From positions 1 through 49,284 of the forward strand of contig QZJK01000013.1 of the NCBI GenBank assembly GCA_003599295.1: DNA of 49,284 bases. Direction: 5' to 3'. Origin of the DNA: Candidatus Parcubacteria bacterium. GTDB lineage: Bacteria > Patescibacteriota > Minisyncoccia > Phycocordibacterales > UBA2100. This document shows, piece after piece, positions 14,749-22,815 of this stretch. The notes beneath the pieces were generated by a model. It saw only the letters and a list, made by a program, of their open reading frames with translations. It was not told the DNA's origin and made no database searches. Numbering within the stretch: position 1 is the first letter of the stretch; the number at the start of each line of letters is the position of its first letter. The position numbers and the translations under genes are program-made.

Positions 14749-15141
14749 ATGGGGGTTCTTATGGTCATTGTGAATGCGGCAGCCGATGCATTGGCATCGG
14801 CAGTTCAGGTATCATGCAGGCGACTTGAGAATAATCGTGGGCTTGCGATCGCGGTCATTCCATCGAAGCCCGACGGATATTTTCACCTCCGTCTCGTAAA
14901 AGTGTCGCCAGATACGAGCGCGGCACCCGAGACCTTGAAGCGCTTCGACGACGTACGGCGCGATATAGTGCCGATTCGGATCAAACAATTCGGCCAAGAC
15001 GCCCGGGTCAAGGACGCAGTCATCTTTCTACAGAAGCAGCAGAAGGGTGGACATTCGCACTGTTGGCAATCCGTAGATTCGGAACTGCAGCCAACAGACG
15101 TGAGGGGCGAGCAAATCATCGTCCCCTATACCCCGACTTGA
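14749..15141 (+). CDS. Hypothetical protein, 130 residues
   Basis: No family recognised. The frame holds a helical N-terminus (VIVNAAADALASAVQVSCRR), a beta-rich centre (GLAIAVIPSKPDGYFHLRLVKV) and a polar C-terminus. A longer frame on the strand would cross the terminator at 14644-14669, so the ATG at 14749 or 14761 is more likely; the latter has GGGGG 6 nt upstream. Strong terminators flank it on both sides (14644 and 15171), so it is either an independent cassette or the regulated gene behind the attenuator-like unit at 14518. Confidence 0.5.
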   Translation: MGVLMVIVNAAADALASAVQVSCRRLENNRGLAIAVIPSKPDGYFHLRLVKVSPDTSAAPETLKRFDDVRRDIVPIRIKQFGQDARVKDAVIFLQKQQKGGHSHCWQSVDSELQPTDVRGEQIIVPYTPT

Positions 15142-15170
15142 ATGCCGTCAACTCGCATCAATGCGAACAT

Positions 15171-15210
15171 CCGGCAGAACGACCACGGTCGTTCTGCCGG
15201 TTTCCTTTTT
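15171..15210 (+). terminator. Strong intrinsic terminator before pyrF
   Basis: A 14-bp perfect stem (CCGGCAGAACGACC with its complement at 15187-15200) with a very short loop is followed by TTTCCTTTTT. Confidence 0.9.
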
Positions 15211-15236
15211 AAGCGGTTTTGCTACTATGAAGCCCA

Positions 15237-16073
15237 ATGCCAGGACGCAATTTTCGGGAACTGCTGGAAAAGAAATGGGACGAAGGCAAGTTTTTATGCG
15301 TGGGGCTTGATACTGACCTCGAAAAAATACCCGATAGCGCGCAAAAAGACAGCACCCGAGCGACCATGGTCGCCTTCAATCGTGCCATTGTTGATGCGAC
15401 GAAAGATATCGTTTGTGCATACAAACCGAACAGCGCGTTTTATGAAGCGCGCGGTGATGAGGGGTTCGCGGCACTCCGCGAGACTACGCAGTATATTCTC
15501 GATCAAGCGCCCGATGTTCCCGTCATCCTCGATGCAAAGCGAGCGGACATCGGCAGCACTAACAAGGGCTACGTAGATTCCATCTTTCACTATTTACAAA
15601 TGGATGCGGTGACAGTGCATCCATACCTCGGCAGCGAGGCACTCAAGCCTTTTCTTGAACGCAAGGACAAAGGCATTTTTGTTCTTTGCCGTACTTCGAA
15701 TGGCGGCGCAAGAGAATTGCAGGATCTCATGACCGATGGGGAACCACTCTACAAGAAAGTGGCGCACCTTGTCAGAGAGAAATGGAACACGAACGGCAAC
15801 TGCGGGGTCGTCGTCGGCGCGACGTATCCCGAAGAACTCCGCGAAGTTCGTAAAATAGTCAGTGATATGCCCATCCTCATACCTGGCGTTGGAGCGCAGG
15901 GCGGAGATCTGGAAAAGGCCGTACAAGCGGGGAAAGACAGTCGCGGGAAAGGCATGATAATAGCTGCCGCACGCTCGGTCATTTTCGCCTCACCCGGCGC
16001 GGACTTTGCCGAAGCGGCACGCGCTGAGGCTTCGAGACTTCATGGAGTTATTAGTAAAGCACTGGTAAAATAG
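15237..16073 (+). CDS. pyrF: Orotidine 5'-phosphate decarboxylase (type 2)
   Basis: 278 residues, the size of the longer OMPDC subfamily. The catalytic Lys-Asp array is present in DAKRADIGSTN (about 100-110), with GLDTDLEKIP near the N-terminus and the phosphate-binding PGVGAQGGD near the C-terminus. It makes UMP from OMP. TACTAT with a TGC extension (15220-15228) ends 8 nt before the ATG at 15237, predicting a leaderless mRNA. pyrE follows after 6 nt. Confidence 0.95.
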   Translation: MPGRNFRELLEKKWDEGKFLCVGLDTDLEKIPDSAQKDSTRATMVAFNRAIVDATKDIVCAYKPNSAFYEARGDEGFAALRETTQYILDQAPDVPVILDAKRADIGSTNKGYVDSIFHYLQMDAVTVHPYLGSEALKPFLERKDKGIFVLCRTSNGGARELQDLMTDGEPLYKKVAHLVREKWNTNGNCGVVVGATYPEELREVRKIVSDMPILIPGVGAQGGDLEKAVQAGKDSRGKGMIIAAARSVIFASPGADFAEAARAEASRLHGVISKALVK

Positions 16074-16079
16074 CATCCT

Positions 16080-16709
16080 ATGACCGAATCCGATGTCCTT
16101 GAAATACTGCAAAAGGTCGGCGCATTCCGAAGCGGGCACTTCGTCTTCACGTCGGGACGTCACGGCGATTCCTATGTGAACAAAGATGCGCTGTACACGC
16201 ACACGCACGACCTCTCGCGTCTCTGCCGCGGCGTCGCCGAGCGATTCGCCGACAAAGGCGTCGAAGTGGTCATAGGACCCGCCGTCGGCGGGGCAATACT
16301 CTCGCAATGGGTCGCGTATCACTTGACGGACCTGACCGGCCGCGAGACGTATGCCGCATTTGCCGACAAAGACGGCCAGGGCGGATTTGTGGTGAAGCGC
16401 GGCTACGAGAAGCTCTTGGCAGGGAAGAAAACGCTTGTCGTCGAGGACCTGACGACGACGGGCGGCTCTCTTAAAAAAGTAGTCGAGGTCGCGCGTGCGA
16501 CGGGTGGCGACATCGTTGCTGCAGTCGTCGTTTGCAACAGAGGAGACGTGAAAAAAGAAGACGTCGGCAATCCGCCTGAATTCGTCTCGCTCGTCAATCT
16601 GGAGCTCGATTCATGGACGGAAACGGAGTGCGATCTTTGCAAGGGGAATATTCCAGTGAACACCGACATAGGCCACGGGCGGGAGTTCTTGGCGCGAAAG
16701 GGAAAGTGA
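16080..16709 (+). CDS. pyrE: Orotate phosphoribosyltransferase
   Basis: 209 residues. The PRPP loop is VVEDLTTTGGSLKK (about 120-133); the N-terminal part has the orotate-site pattern SGHFVFTSGRHGDSYVNKD. It converts orotate and PRPP to OMP, the substrate of the adjacent pyrF product. The C-terminus has a CDLCKG motif that could bind metal. pyrF and pyrE are 6 nt apart and surely one operon; carA/carB, earlier in the pathway, are at the far end of the window. Confidence 0.95.
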   Translation: MTESDVLEILQKVGAFRSGHFVFTSGRHGDSYVNKDALYTHTHDLSRLCRGVAERFADKGVEVVIGPAVGGAILSQWVAYHLTDLTGRETYAAFADKDGQGGFVVKRGYEKLLAGKKTLVVEDLTTTGGSLKKVVEVARATGGDIVAAVVVCNRGDVKKEDVGNPPEFVSLVNLELDSWTETECDLCKGNIPVNTDIGHGREFLARKGK

Positions 16710-16752
16710 CGTGATATACTTTTTTACCAGTTATTAGGTAGCAAACAAACAT

Positions 16753-17256
16753 ATGAAGCAATTCTTAACGGCAGTGATAATAGTAGCGATAGCAGGGGGC
16801 GCGTACTGGTGGTGGCAGAATCAAAATACCGCGACAAACGGGGAGATGATGGATTCCGGCTCGGAGACCACGGGCAATGACTCCATGCAGGACGCCATCG
16901 AGGGTGGCGCAATGATGGAAGACGGCGTTATGGGAGACGGCTTTTCAGCACCGATGACAGCCACTATCACGTATAACGGCACAAGCTTCTCACCGGGAGA
17001 AGTAACCATTAAAAAAGGCGGTACGGTCACCTGGAATGGCACTGGAAACATGTGGGTCGCATCAGCACAGCATCCGACGCACACGGTCTATGCAGGCACT
17101 TCGCTTCAAGAACATTGTCCAAGCGGTTCGGCAGAAGCCTTCGACCAATGCGCGACGGGAAATTCGTACTCCTTCACCTTCGACAAAGTAGGCACGTGGT
17201 TCTACCACGACCACATCAACGCATCAGCGTTCGGGAGCGTCGTTGTAGTAGAATAG
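16753..17256 (+). CDS. Anchored cupredoxin-like protein
   Basis: 167 residues. An N-terminal helix (about 4-20) anchors it outside the cell. A Met/Gly/Asp-rich linker (about 30-70) leads to a cupredoxin domain: FSPGEVTIKKGGTVTW, ASAQHPTHTVY, then YSFTFDKVGTWFYHDHIN and GSVVVVE. Candidate copper ligands are the HPTH histidines, the Cys in FDQCATG, and the HDH pair. The classic C-x(2-4)-H-x(3-4)-M loop is absent. It may carry electrons or bind copper. A TATACT box (16715-16720) gives a leader of about 25 nt. Confidence 0.82.
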   Translation: MKQFLTAVIIVAIAGGAYWWWQNQNTATNGEMMDSGSETTGNDSMQDAIEGGAMMEDGVMGDGFSAPMTATITYNGTSFSPGEVTIKKGGTVTWNGTGNMWVASAQHPTHTVYAGTSLQEHCPSGSAEAFDQCATGNSYSFTFDKVGTWFYHDHINASAFGSVVVVE

Positions 17257-17260
17257 CGGC

Positions 17261-17650
17261 ATGAAAGAGGGGACCCTTGCTCATATTGCGCTTCGGGCGG
17301 GTGTGGCGTTCGCGTTCCTCTATCCTCCCATTAATGCGCTTTTCGACCCGTACGCGTGGATAGGGTACTTTCCGCCGTTCGTGAAAGGCTTCATTCCCGA
17401 CCTTACGCTTCTCCACATCTTTGGCGCGGTCGAAGTCATTCTCGCGCTCTGGATACTCTCCGGCTGGCGGATATTCTGGCCTTCGCTCACTGCGGGAGGC
17501 ATGCTTCTTGGCATCGTCGTCTTCAATATGCCGAACTTTCAGGTGCTGTTCCGGGATATATCGATTGCTGCGATGTCTCTGGCCCTTGCTGTGATAAGCT
17601 ATCAAAATCATGGAATCGGAATTTCCGGACGAACTGGAACAGAAGTTTGA
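17261..17650 (+). CDS. DoxX-like small membrane protein
   Basis: 129 residues with four hydrophobic segments (about 7-26, 48-68, 71-86 and 93-112). The loop [20 protein letters not shown] and the [17 protein letters not shown] segment fit the DoxX-like superfamily of unclear function. It starts 4 nt after the cupredoxin gene and overlaps the AICAR transformylase start by 41 nt, so all three are one unit. A TAGAAT hexamer overlaps the upstream stop and ends 6 nt before this ATG, so a second internal leaderless start is possible. Confidence 0.65.
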   Translation: MKEGTLAHIALRAGVAFAFLYPPINALFDPYAWIGYFPPFVKGFIPDLTLLHIFGAVEVILALWILSGWRIFWPSLTAGGMLLGIVVFNMPNFQVLFRDISIAAMSLALAVISYQNHGIGISGRTGTEV

Positions 17651-18575
17651 TCGCGAAGAGACCCTCCGCTACGGAGAAAATCCTCACCAGCGGGCCGCTC
17701 TCTATCTCGACCCGGCGAGTACGCGGCCGGGCGCAGCGCGCGCTCGAAAAGTGCAAGGGAAAGAGCTTTCATACAATAATCTTCTCGATGCCGATGCGGC
17801 ATTCGAATGCGTAGCCGAATTTTCCGAGCCAGCGGTCGTTATCGTGAAGCACATGAATCCGTGCGGTGTCGCGGTAGCAGCGTCATCCCGCGAGGCCTAT
17901 GCGAAAGCGCTTGCGTGCGACCCGATTTCTGCGTTCGGCGGCATCGTTGCTTTGAACCGCGCGCTTGATGCTGATACCGCGCACGAACTCGTAAAAATAT
18001 TCTTGGAAGTCGTTATTGCACCCGACGCGGAAGAAGAGGCGCTCAAAATACTTTCCGAAAAGCCGAACGTTCGCGTGCTTCTTACGAGTAGCATGCCCGA
18101 TGCGAAAGAGACTACGCGTACAATGCGCTCGATTGCGGGAGGTCTGCTTGTGCAAACGCGGGATGAGAAAGTCCTGGAGGGGGAGCCAAAGACGGTCACG
18201 AAGCGCTCGCCTTCCGAATCGGAGATGAAAGACCTTCTGTTCGCATTCACCGTTTCAAAGCACGTAAAATCGAATGCCATCGTCTATGTGAAAGACGGCG
18301 CGACGCTTGGCATCGGGGCGGGGCAAATGAGCCGCATTTACAGCGCAAAAATAGCCGCTATAAAAGCGGCTGATGTAAAATTATCCCTCAAAGGCGCAGT
18401 ATTGGCTTCGGACGCGTTCATGCCGTTCCCCGATGTCGTCGAAGAGGCGGCTCGCGTCGGTGCGACGGCGATAATTCAGCCCGGAGGTTCTCTAAAAGAT
18501 AAGGATTCCATTGATGCTGCGGATGCCGCCGGCATCGCGATGGTATTCACCGGAATACGTCACTTTAGGCATTAA
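17610..18575 (+). CDS. purH: AICAR transformylase domain protein (PurH lacking IMP cyclohydrolase)
   Basis: 321 residues, against about 520 for bifunctional PurH. The whole AICAR formyltransferase domain is present: [14 protein letters not shown] (19-32), catalytic KHMNPCG (80-86), GIGAGQMSR (about 232-240), DAFMPFPD, and the closing [13 protein letters not shown]. The N-terminal MGS-like cyclohydrolase domain is missing, and the upstream frame encodes a DoxX-like protein, so this is not a sequencing split. It formylates AICAR to FAICAR; IMP closure must be done elsewhere or not at all. Its start overlaps the DoxX-like gene by 41 nt. Confidence 0.9.
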   Translation: MESEFPDELEQKFDREETLRYGENPHQRAALYLDPASTRPGAARARKVQGKELSYNNLLDADAAFECVAEFSEPAVVIVKHMNPCGVAVAASSREAYAKALACDPISAFGGIVALNRALDADTAHELVKIFLEVVIAPDAEEEALKILSEKPNVRVLLTSSMPDAKETTRTMRSIAGGLLVQTRDEKVLEGEPKTVTKRSPSESEMKDLLFAFTVSKHVKSNAIVYVKDGATLGIGAGQMSRIYSAKIAAIKAADVKLSLKGAVLASDAFMPFPDVVEEAARVGATAIIQPGGSLKDKDSIDAADAAGIAMVFTGIRHFRH

Positions 18576-18604
18576 TAGACACAAATAACGCGTCAGTATA
18601 TATT
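18576..18604 (+). promoter_or_regulatory. Promoter of an orphan cassette
   Basis: TAGACA (18576-18581), 17 nt, TATATT (18599-18604). A 9-bp inverted repeat (CGCGTCAGT at 18589-18597 with 18618-18626) brackets the -10 and could be an operator or a leader hairpin. The SD of the gene follows at 18633. Confidence 0.6.
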
Positions 18605-18642
18605 CCTTGGCGTGCGCACTGACGCGCAAAGCGGAGGAAATC

Positions 18643-18858
18643 ATGGCGAAGTACGCAATTGCCCTTTATGCCTCCCGCGGTAAGCCCGGCCGTCTTTACG
18701 TCGGAGGCGAGCTACTCGGCCCTTTCGAGACCGACCGAGAAGCCGTCATCGCGGGACGCGATGAGGAGCACGTCGGCATCGAAGGTCCCCCGACGAGCGT
18801 CCTCGTATTCGACGGCGAGGTCCACGAGCTCCCCGCGAAAGTGAGCCGGGCCGCCTGA
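18643..18858 (+). CDS. Hypothetical protein, 71 residues
   Basis: A small beta-rich protein of unknown family (MAKYAIALYASRGKPGRLYV, then GGELLGPFETDREAVIAGRD). The start at 18643 is fixed by a textbook SD, GGAGG (18633-18637) with 5-nt spacing, which most genes here lack. It has its own promoter (18576) and a strong terminator 21 nt after its stop. Codons end in C or G more often than in nearby genes, by eye. It is a self-contained cassette between AICAR transformylase and trxB-like genes, perhaps acquired. Confidence 0.65.
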   Translation: MAKYAIALYASRGKPGRLYVGGELLGPFETDREAVIAGRDEEHVGIEGPPTSVLVFDGEVHELPAKVSRAA

Positions 18859-18879
18859 TCGGTTCACGGCCCTCGAGAG

Positions 18880-18922
18880 GGAGACGCGCGAACAGCGAGT
18901 AGCGCGTCTCCTCAATTTTTTT
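18880..18922 (+). terminator. Strong intrinsic terminator of the 71-residue cassette
   Basis: GGAGACGCGC and GCGCGTCTCC form a 10-bp stem with a 12-nt loop, followed by TCAA and seven T. The T-run overlaps the end of the convergent trxB-like gene. Confidence 0.88.
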
Positions 18923-19835
18923 GCAGGGAGAAATAAATATCCTCAAGTGCCTTTACGGCATCTCCAGCGGCGATGTTGTTCTGATGATATCGGCCGTCCG
19001 TGCAATCGCCAGCTGCCCATACGCGCGGATGTGAGGTCTTTTGCGAGCGGGCATCAACCACTACCTGCTTGATCTCATTCATGCGAAGAACGCTGTCGAG
19101 CCATTCCGTGTTCGGCAATAATCCTATTTCAACGAATACTCCTTCCACGGGCAATAGCTCTTCCTTGCCGCTCTTTACATCTTTCCAGCGGAGTCCGGTG
19201 ACGAATTGTTCACCGACGACCTCGGTAGGTTCTGCGTTCAGGATGCCGCGCATCTTCGGATTTTTGAGAGCCGCCTCAACGCTTATTTCGTCCGCCCTGT
19301 ATTTATCTCCCTTATGAAAGAGCGTTACACTTTTGCAGTACGCGAGAAGCTGGAGCGCTGTCTCAAAACCGGCGTTGCCACCGCCGATAACCGCGACATC
19401 TTTGTCCGCGAACAAGGGGCCGTCGCACGAAGCGCAGTAGGTGAGGCCTTTCTGGTCGAACTCTTTCGCACCGGGAACTTCGAGGATGCGCCGTCGTGCG
19501 CCCGTCGTAATAAGTACCGTCCGACCCTCCTCGCGCTTGCCGTCCTTGAGGACCACCGTCACCGAGTCGTCCTTCGGTTCGAGTGCGGTCGCTCGTGCGG
19601 GGCTCCGTATCTCGAGGAATTTACCCGCATAGGCTTCCACGTGCTTCTTCAAGTTGTCCGCCAGGTCGGCACCAGAAATAGAAGGCGTTCCTATCCAGTT
19701 TTGCACGTCCGAGGATATCGCGCTCTGACCCCCCCACTCCTCTACGACAAGAAGGGTTTTCAATTGTTTGCGAGCCGCGTACACGGCGGCTGCGGCTCCC
19801 GCAGGGCCGCCTCCGACTATGATGAGATCATACAT
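18912..19835 (-). CDS. Thioredoxin-reductase-like flavoprotein
   Basis: 307 residues, TrxB size. FAD site GGGPAG (8-13), redox CASC (Cys134, Cys137), NADPH-side GGGNAG (about 152-157), and FAD-contact WAAGDCTDG near the C-terminus. It should reduce a thioredoxin or glutaredoxin-like partner with NAD(P)H. No thioredoxin is in the window. The ATG at 19835 is preceded by a leader hairpin at about 19848-19874 and a possible TAAAAT -10 further up, so this gene has a longer leader than most. Confidence 0.9.
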   Translation of the reverse strand: MYDLIIVGGGPAGAAAAVYAARKQLKTLLVVEEWGGQSAISSDVQNWIGTPSISGADLADNLKKHVEAYAGKFLEIRSPARATALEPKDDSVTVVLKDGKREEGRTVLITTGARRRILEVPGAKEFDQKGLTYCASCDGPLFADKDVAVIGGGNAGFETALQLLAYCKSVTLFHKGDKYRADEISVEAALKNPKMRGILNAEPTEVVGEQFVTGLRWKDVKSGKEELLPVEGVFVEIGLLPNTEWLDSVLRMNEIKQVVVDARSQKTSHPRVWAAGDCTDGRYHQNNIAAGDAVKALEDIYFSLQKN

Positions 19836-19914
19836 AAAGTAGATGCCACTAGGAGGGTACAGCCTCTAGCGGCTTAACGAGTATTTTACTACACCAAGTC
19901 CATTCCGTCAGCTT

Positions 19915-21111
19915 TTATTTTCTTCGAAGAAATGAGGGTAATCCGCCCCAGCCGTCATCCTCATCTTCCATCGCATCGAATGAGGGAACCGGGCGAGCAG
20001 GCTCTTTCATTGCTTTCTCCGTTTTCTCGGCGGGTTCCGGCTTCCTGCCATCACTCCGAGGCACGCGCATGGTCGCAGGAGGGACATCGGCGTCGCGCTT
20101 CGCCGTAAACCGCTCCGCTCCCCTAAAAAGGGCGGCAGGGCGCACAACGCCGCCCTCCGGGAACCCGGTCGCGATGACCGTAACGCGCACCTGACCTTTC
20201 TTGAGCGATTCGTCGGTGACGGCGCCGAAGATGACCTTCGCGTCGGCGTCTATAGCTTCCGTAATGACATTCGCAGCATCCTGCACCTCCAGCATGCCAA
20301 GGTCGTCGCCTCCGGCGATAGAGAAGAGCACGCCCTTGGCGCCGGTGACCGATACTTCCAAAAGGGGAGAGTTTATGGCGGCGCGTGCGGCTACTTCGGC
20401 GCGCTTCTCACCGGTCGCCGAGCCGATACCCATGAGGGCGGAACCGGCGTTCGCCATAACGGCGCGGACGTCGGCAAAGTCCACGTTGATGATGCCTGTC
20501 TGGGTGATGAGGTCGGAGATGCCCTCAACGGCTTGCTTCAAGATGTCATCGCACATCGCAAAGGCGTTCTTGATGCCGGTGTCGCGCGAAACGATGGCGA
20601 GGAGCTTGTCGTTCGGGATGGTAATAAGGGCGTCTACGGCTTTCCGAAGCTCGCCCAAACCTTGTTCTGCGAGCCGCGCCCGCTGTGCTCCTTCGAATCC
20701 GAAGGGTTTCGTAACGACCGCAACGGTCAAAGCTCCGAGGTCGCGTGCTATTTTCGCGACGACGGGCGCGGCGCCAGTCCCGGTCCCGCCGCCCATGCCG
20801 CACGTGATGAAGACCATGTCGGAACCTTTTATCGCATCCTGGATTTCTTCGCGCGTCTCATCAGCCGCCTGTTTTCCGAGGTCGGCATTCATGCCGGTGC
20901 CGAGTCCGCGCGTCAGCGTCTTTCCGATATGGATTTTTCTTTTTGCCTTTGATTTGTGGAGATCCTGTCCGTCAGTGTTCACTGCGATGAAATCAACGCC
21001 GGAAACGTGCGACGACACCATGTGATTGACCGCGTTGCCTCCCGAACCGCCGACCCCCACTACCCGTATCCTTGCAAATGACTCGACATCCGATTTCACC
21101 TGCTTGGTCAT
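19915..21111 (-). CDS. ftsZ: Cell-division GTPase FtsZ
   Basis: 398 residues. The tubulin-type GTP loop GGGTGTG is at 107-113, with GVGGSGGNAV at 19-28. The core ends near residue 315, a charged linker follows, and the C-terminal peptide GLPSFLRRK is the FtsA/membrane-partner tail. FtsZ forms the division ring. TACTAT with a TGA extension (21129-21121) ends 9 nt before the ATG at 21111, so the mRNA is predicted leaderless. ftsA lies upstream on the same strand, but an orphan gene on the opposite strand sits between them. Confidence 0.97.
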   Translation of the reverse strand: MTKQVKSDVESFARIRVVGVGGSGGNAVNHMVSSHVSGVDFIAVNTDGQDLHKSKAKRKIHIGKTLTRGLGTGMNADLGKQAADETREEIQDAIKGSDMVFITCGMGGGTGTGAAPVVAKIARDLGALTVAVVTKPFGFEGAQRARLAEQGLGELRKAVDALITIPNDKLLAIVSRDTGIKNAFAMCDDILKQAVEGISDLITQTGIINVDFADVRAVMANAGSALMGIGSATGEKRAEVAARAAINSPLLEVSVTGAKGVLFSIAGGDDLGMLEVQDAANVITEAIDADAKVIFGAVTDESLKKGQVRVTVIATGFPEGGVVRPAALFRGAERFTAKRDADVPPATMRVPRSDGRKPEPAEKTEKAMKEPARPVPSFDAMEDEDDGWGGLPSFLRRK

Positions 21112-21149
21112 ATTGGGGCAATAGTATCATTTTCGACACATGCGCAAAC

Positions 21150-21178
21150 TTGACCCACTATTGTAATCGTGCTATTGT
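21150..21178 (+). promoter_or_regulatory. Promoter of the orphan gene between ftsA and ftsZ
   Basis: TTGACC (21150-21155), 17 nt ending in TGC, then TATTGT (21173-21178). It diverges from the ftsZ promoter a few bases away. Confidence 0.65.
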
Positions 21179-21230
21179 TTTTGGCGGTAACCCGCACCAG
21201 ATACATGCGGGCAATCCAAGGGGTTCGGAC

Positions 21231-21422
21231 ATGGAAGCCGTCTTGATCATCGTGGTACACCTGCTCAACAATGCAGGCGTGCCGATCTATGCAATAACAA
21301 GCCAGCAGGTCGCGATCATCAACCTTGACTTCTGCGAGCAAGTGGCCAAACCCAAGGCCGTCAAGGAACTGAGTTCGGAGTACGTCAAGGTCGACGGCAC
21401 CTGCTTGCCGCTGGGCAAATAG
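21231..21422 (+). CDS. Hypothetical protein, 63 residues, inserted between ftsA and ftsZ
   Basis: A small soluble protein of unknown family, beginning MEAVLIIVVHLLNNAGVPIY. The start at 21231 follows an AAGGGG SD-like sequence and its own promoter; a longer frame overlapping ftsZ is a shadow. Codons such as CTG, AAG, AAC and TTC are favoured more than in ftsA or ftsZ, by eye. It lies on the opposite strand to the division genes, is closed by a strong terminator at 21452-21499, and separates a pair that is usually contiguous, all of which suggests insertion. Confidence 0.6.
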   Translation: MEAVLIIVVHLLNNAGVPIYAITSQQVAIINLDFCEQVAKPKAVKELSSEYVKVDGTCLPLGK

Positions 21423-21451
21423 TCGCTTCGCGGTCGGTCGACTGCCGAGTC

Positions 21452-21499
21452 GAAGAACAGCCGAGTCGGCTTCTCTTCGGCTCGGCGGTTCTTCTTTTT
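21452..21499 (+). terminator. Strong intrinsic terminator of the 63-residue cassette
   Basis: GAAGAACAGCCGAG pairs with CTCGGCGGTTCTTC (21481-21494) with a single mismatch, followed by five T. Confidence 0.88.
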
Positions 21500-21577
21500 A
21501 CTATTGCTGTATCTTCAATCATGTCCTATAGGACAAAATTGCGAATGTTTGAATTACGACTTTGTAAGCCGATTATT

Positions 21578-21611
21578 ACTACGAACCACGTACTACGTTC
21601 TACGAACTACG
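21578..21611. repeat. Degenerate CTACGAA/CTACGTA tandem word array after ftsA
   Basis: About 34 nt made of repeated ACTACG words (ACTACGAAC, then TACTACGTT, then CTACGAACTACG) ends at the ftsA stop. A short palindrome, TGTCCTATAGGACA, lies nearby at about 21523-21536. Function unknown; comparable word arrays occur at 25595, 27996, 28657 and 41605. Confidence 0.5.
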
Positions 21612-22779
21612 GGAGAAGCGAACGCATCGCGCGCTTCACGAATTCTCCGGCGCGCCTGACGACTTGCCCGAGCGAGTAACGGCTGTCAGCGGTGTCCTCC
21701 ATGAATCCCCAGCGGCAGAGTCCGTACGCGACCGCCCACGTAGAATCGACTCCCGATGAGCGCGGAAGGTATCCAATTTGTGCGACCTGCGCGGGAAGCT
21801 TCATCGTAGTGCGCACCACCTCAATGGCGGGAGTAAGACTGCTCCCGCCTCCCGTGAGAATAACGCCGGCGGGCAAGAGCCGATGGCGTCCGATGGCCTT
21901 CAAATGAATGTTGACGAGAAGGAACATGTCCTTCAATCTCGTCGCGACAGCAGTGTTCATTTTTTGCGGGGGAATGCTGCTTCCGGTGACAGCGCCTCGT
22001 TTCATCTGCTCGGCTTCGGTCAGAGGTATGCGGAAGGAAAGTGCGATGGCATTCGTGACGTCGGCTCCGCCCACGGAAAATACTTTTACGGAGACGGGGA
22101 CATCATTGTCGAACACGATTGTAGAAAGCGTCTCTCCGCCGATGTTCACGAGAATAACGCCTGCGGTCTTTTGCGCCTTCGAGAGGGTCACGAAACTCGC
22201 CGCGAGAGGGGAGGCCATGACACCTTCGACCTCGACACCCGCCGCTTCGACCGCTTCTATGGCATCGTCGTAATGTTTCGCGAGAACGGCGATGAAAAGC
22301 GTGTCGACGGAAAGTTTCGTCCCCTGAAGCCCATGCGGCTTCCCGAAGACTTTTTGTCCGTCGACCCTGTATTCGAGGGGGATAGTATGAAGCACGGTGC
22401 GGTTGACCAATCTCGGCGTTGCGCGCTTCTCGCTCTCGGAGACGGCACGCTCGACCTCTCGGTCGGTCACGATGCCCCCTGACGGGGTAAGCGTTATGTC
22501 TCCGGTCGAGCGGATATCCTCAAGGCTCATGCCCCCAAGAGCGAGCCGGGCGCTCCGTACGGGCACTTTTGCCGCGGCGCGGGCTCTCCCGAGCGCTTCG
22601 CGGATGCTTTTTGCGGCCTCCTTTATGTCCGTCACATAGCCGTGGCGCACGCCTTTCGAAGGCGCCGTGCCCGTGCCCAATATCTGCATCGGGAGTTCGG
22701 AGTTCTCTGCCGGAGTGGCGATGACCACTTTTATGTAGGAACTTCCGATATCGATGCCAGTGTGAACTCTCCGAGTCAT
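21607..22779 (-). CDS. ftsA: Cell-division protein FtsA
   Basis: 390 residues of the actin-like ATPase fold. Phosphate-1 loop is GIDIGSSYIKVV near the N-terminus; the phosphate-2 and adenosine loops are VNIGGETLS and VILTGGGSSL. The 1C subdomain is present. The C-terminus VRRAGEFVKRAMRSLL is the amphipathic membrane-targeting helix. FtsA ties FtsZ to the membrane. The ATG at 22779 is preferred over longer frames because TACAAT (22791-22786) ends 6 nt upstream. Confidence 0.93.
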   Translation of the reverse strand: MTRRVHTGIDIGSSYIKVVIATPAENSELPMQILGTGTAPSKGVRHGYVTDIKEAAKSIREALGRARAAAKVPVRSARLALGGMSLEDIRSTGDITLTPSGGIVTDREVERAVSESEKRATPRLVNRTVLHTIPLEYRVDGQKVFGKPHGLQGTKLSVDTLFIAVLAKHYDDAIEAVEAAGVEVEGVMASPLAASFVTLSKAQKTAGVILVNIGGETLSTIVFDNDVPVSVKVFSVGGADVTNAIALSFRIPLTEAEQMKRGAVTGSSIPPQKMNTAVATRLKDMFLLVNIHLKAIGRHRLLPAGVILTGGGSSLTPAIEVVRTTMKLPAQVAQIGYLPRSSGVDSTWAVAYGLCRWGFMEDTADSRYSLGQVVRRAGEFVKRAMRSLLP

Positions 22780-22815
22780 CCGGCTATTGTAGCGTGCCAT
22801 TTGGAGCCGCAAAAA

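Noticed and set aside
21072-21230. Longer plus-strand frame overlapping the ftsZ start, upstream of 21231
   Set aside because: It runs antisense through the ftsZ start and its promoter; the ATG at 21231 after a promoter and SD-like site is preferred.
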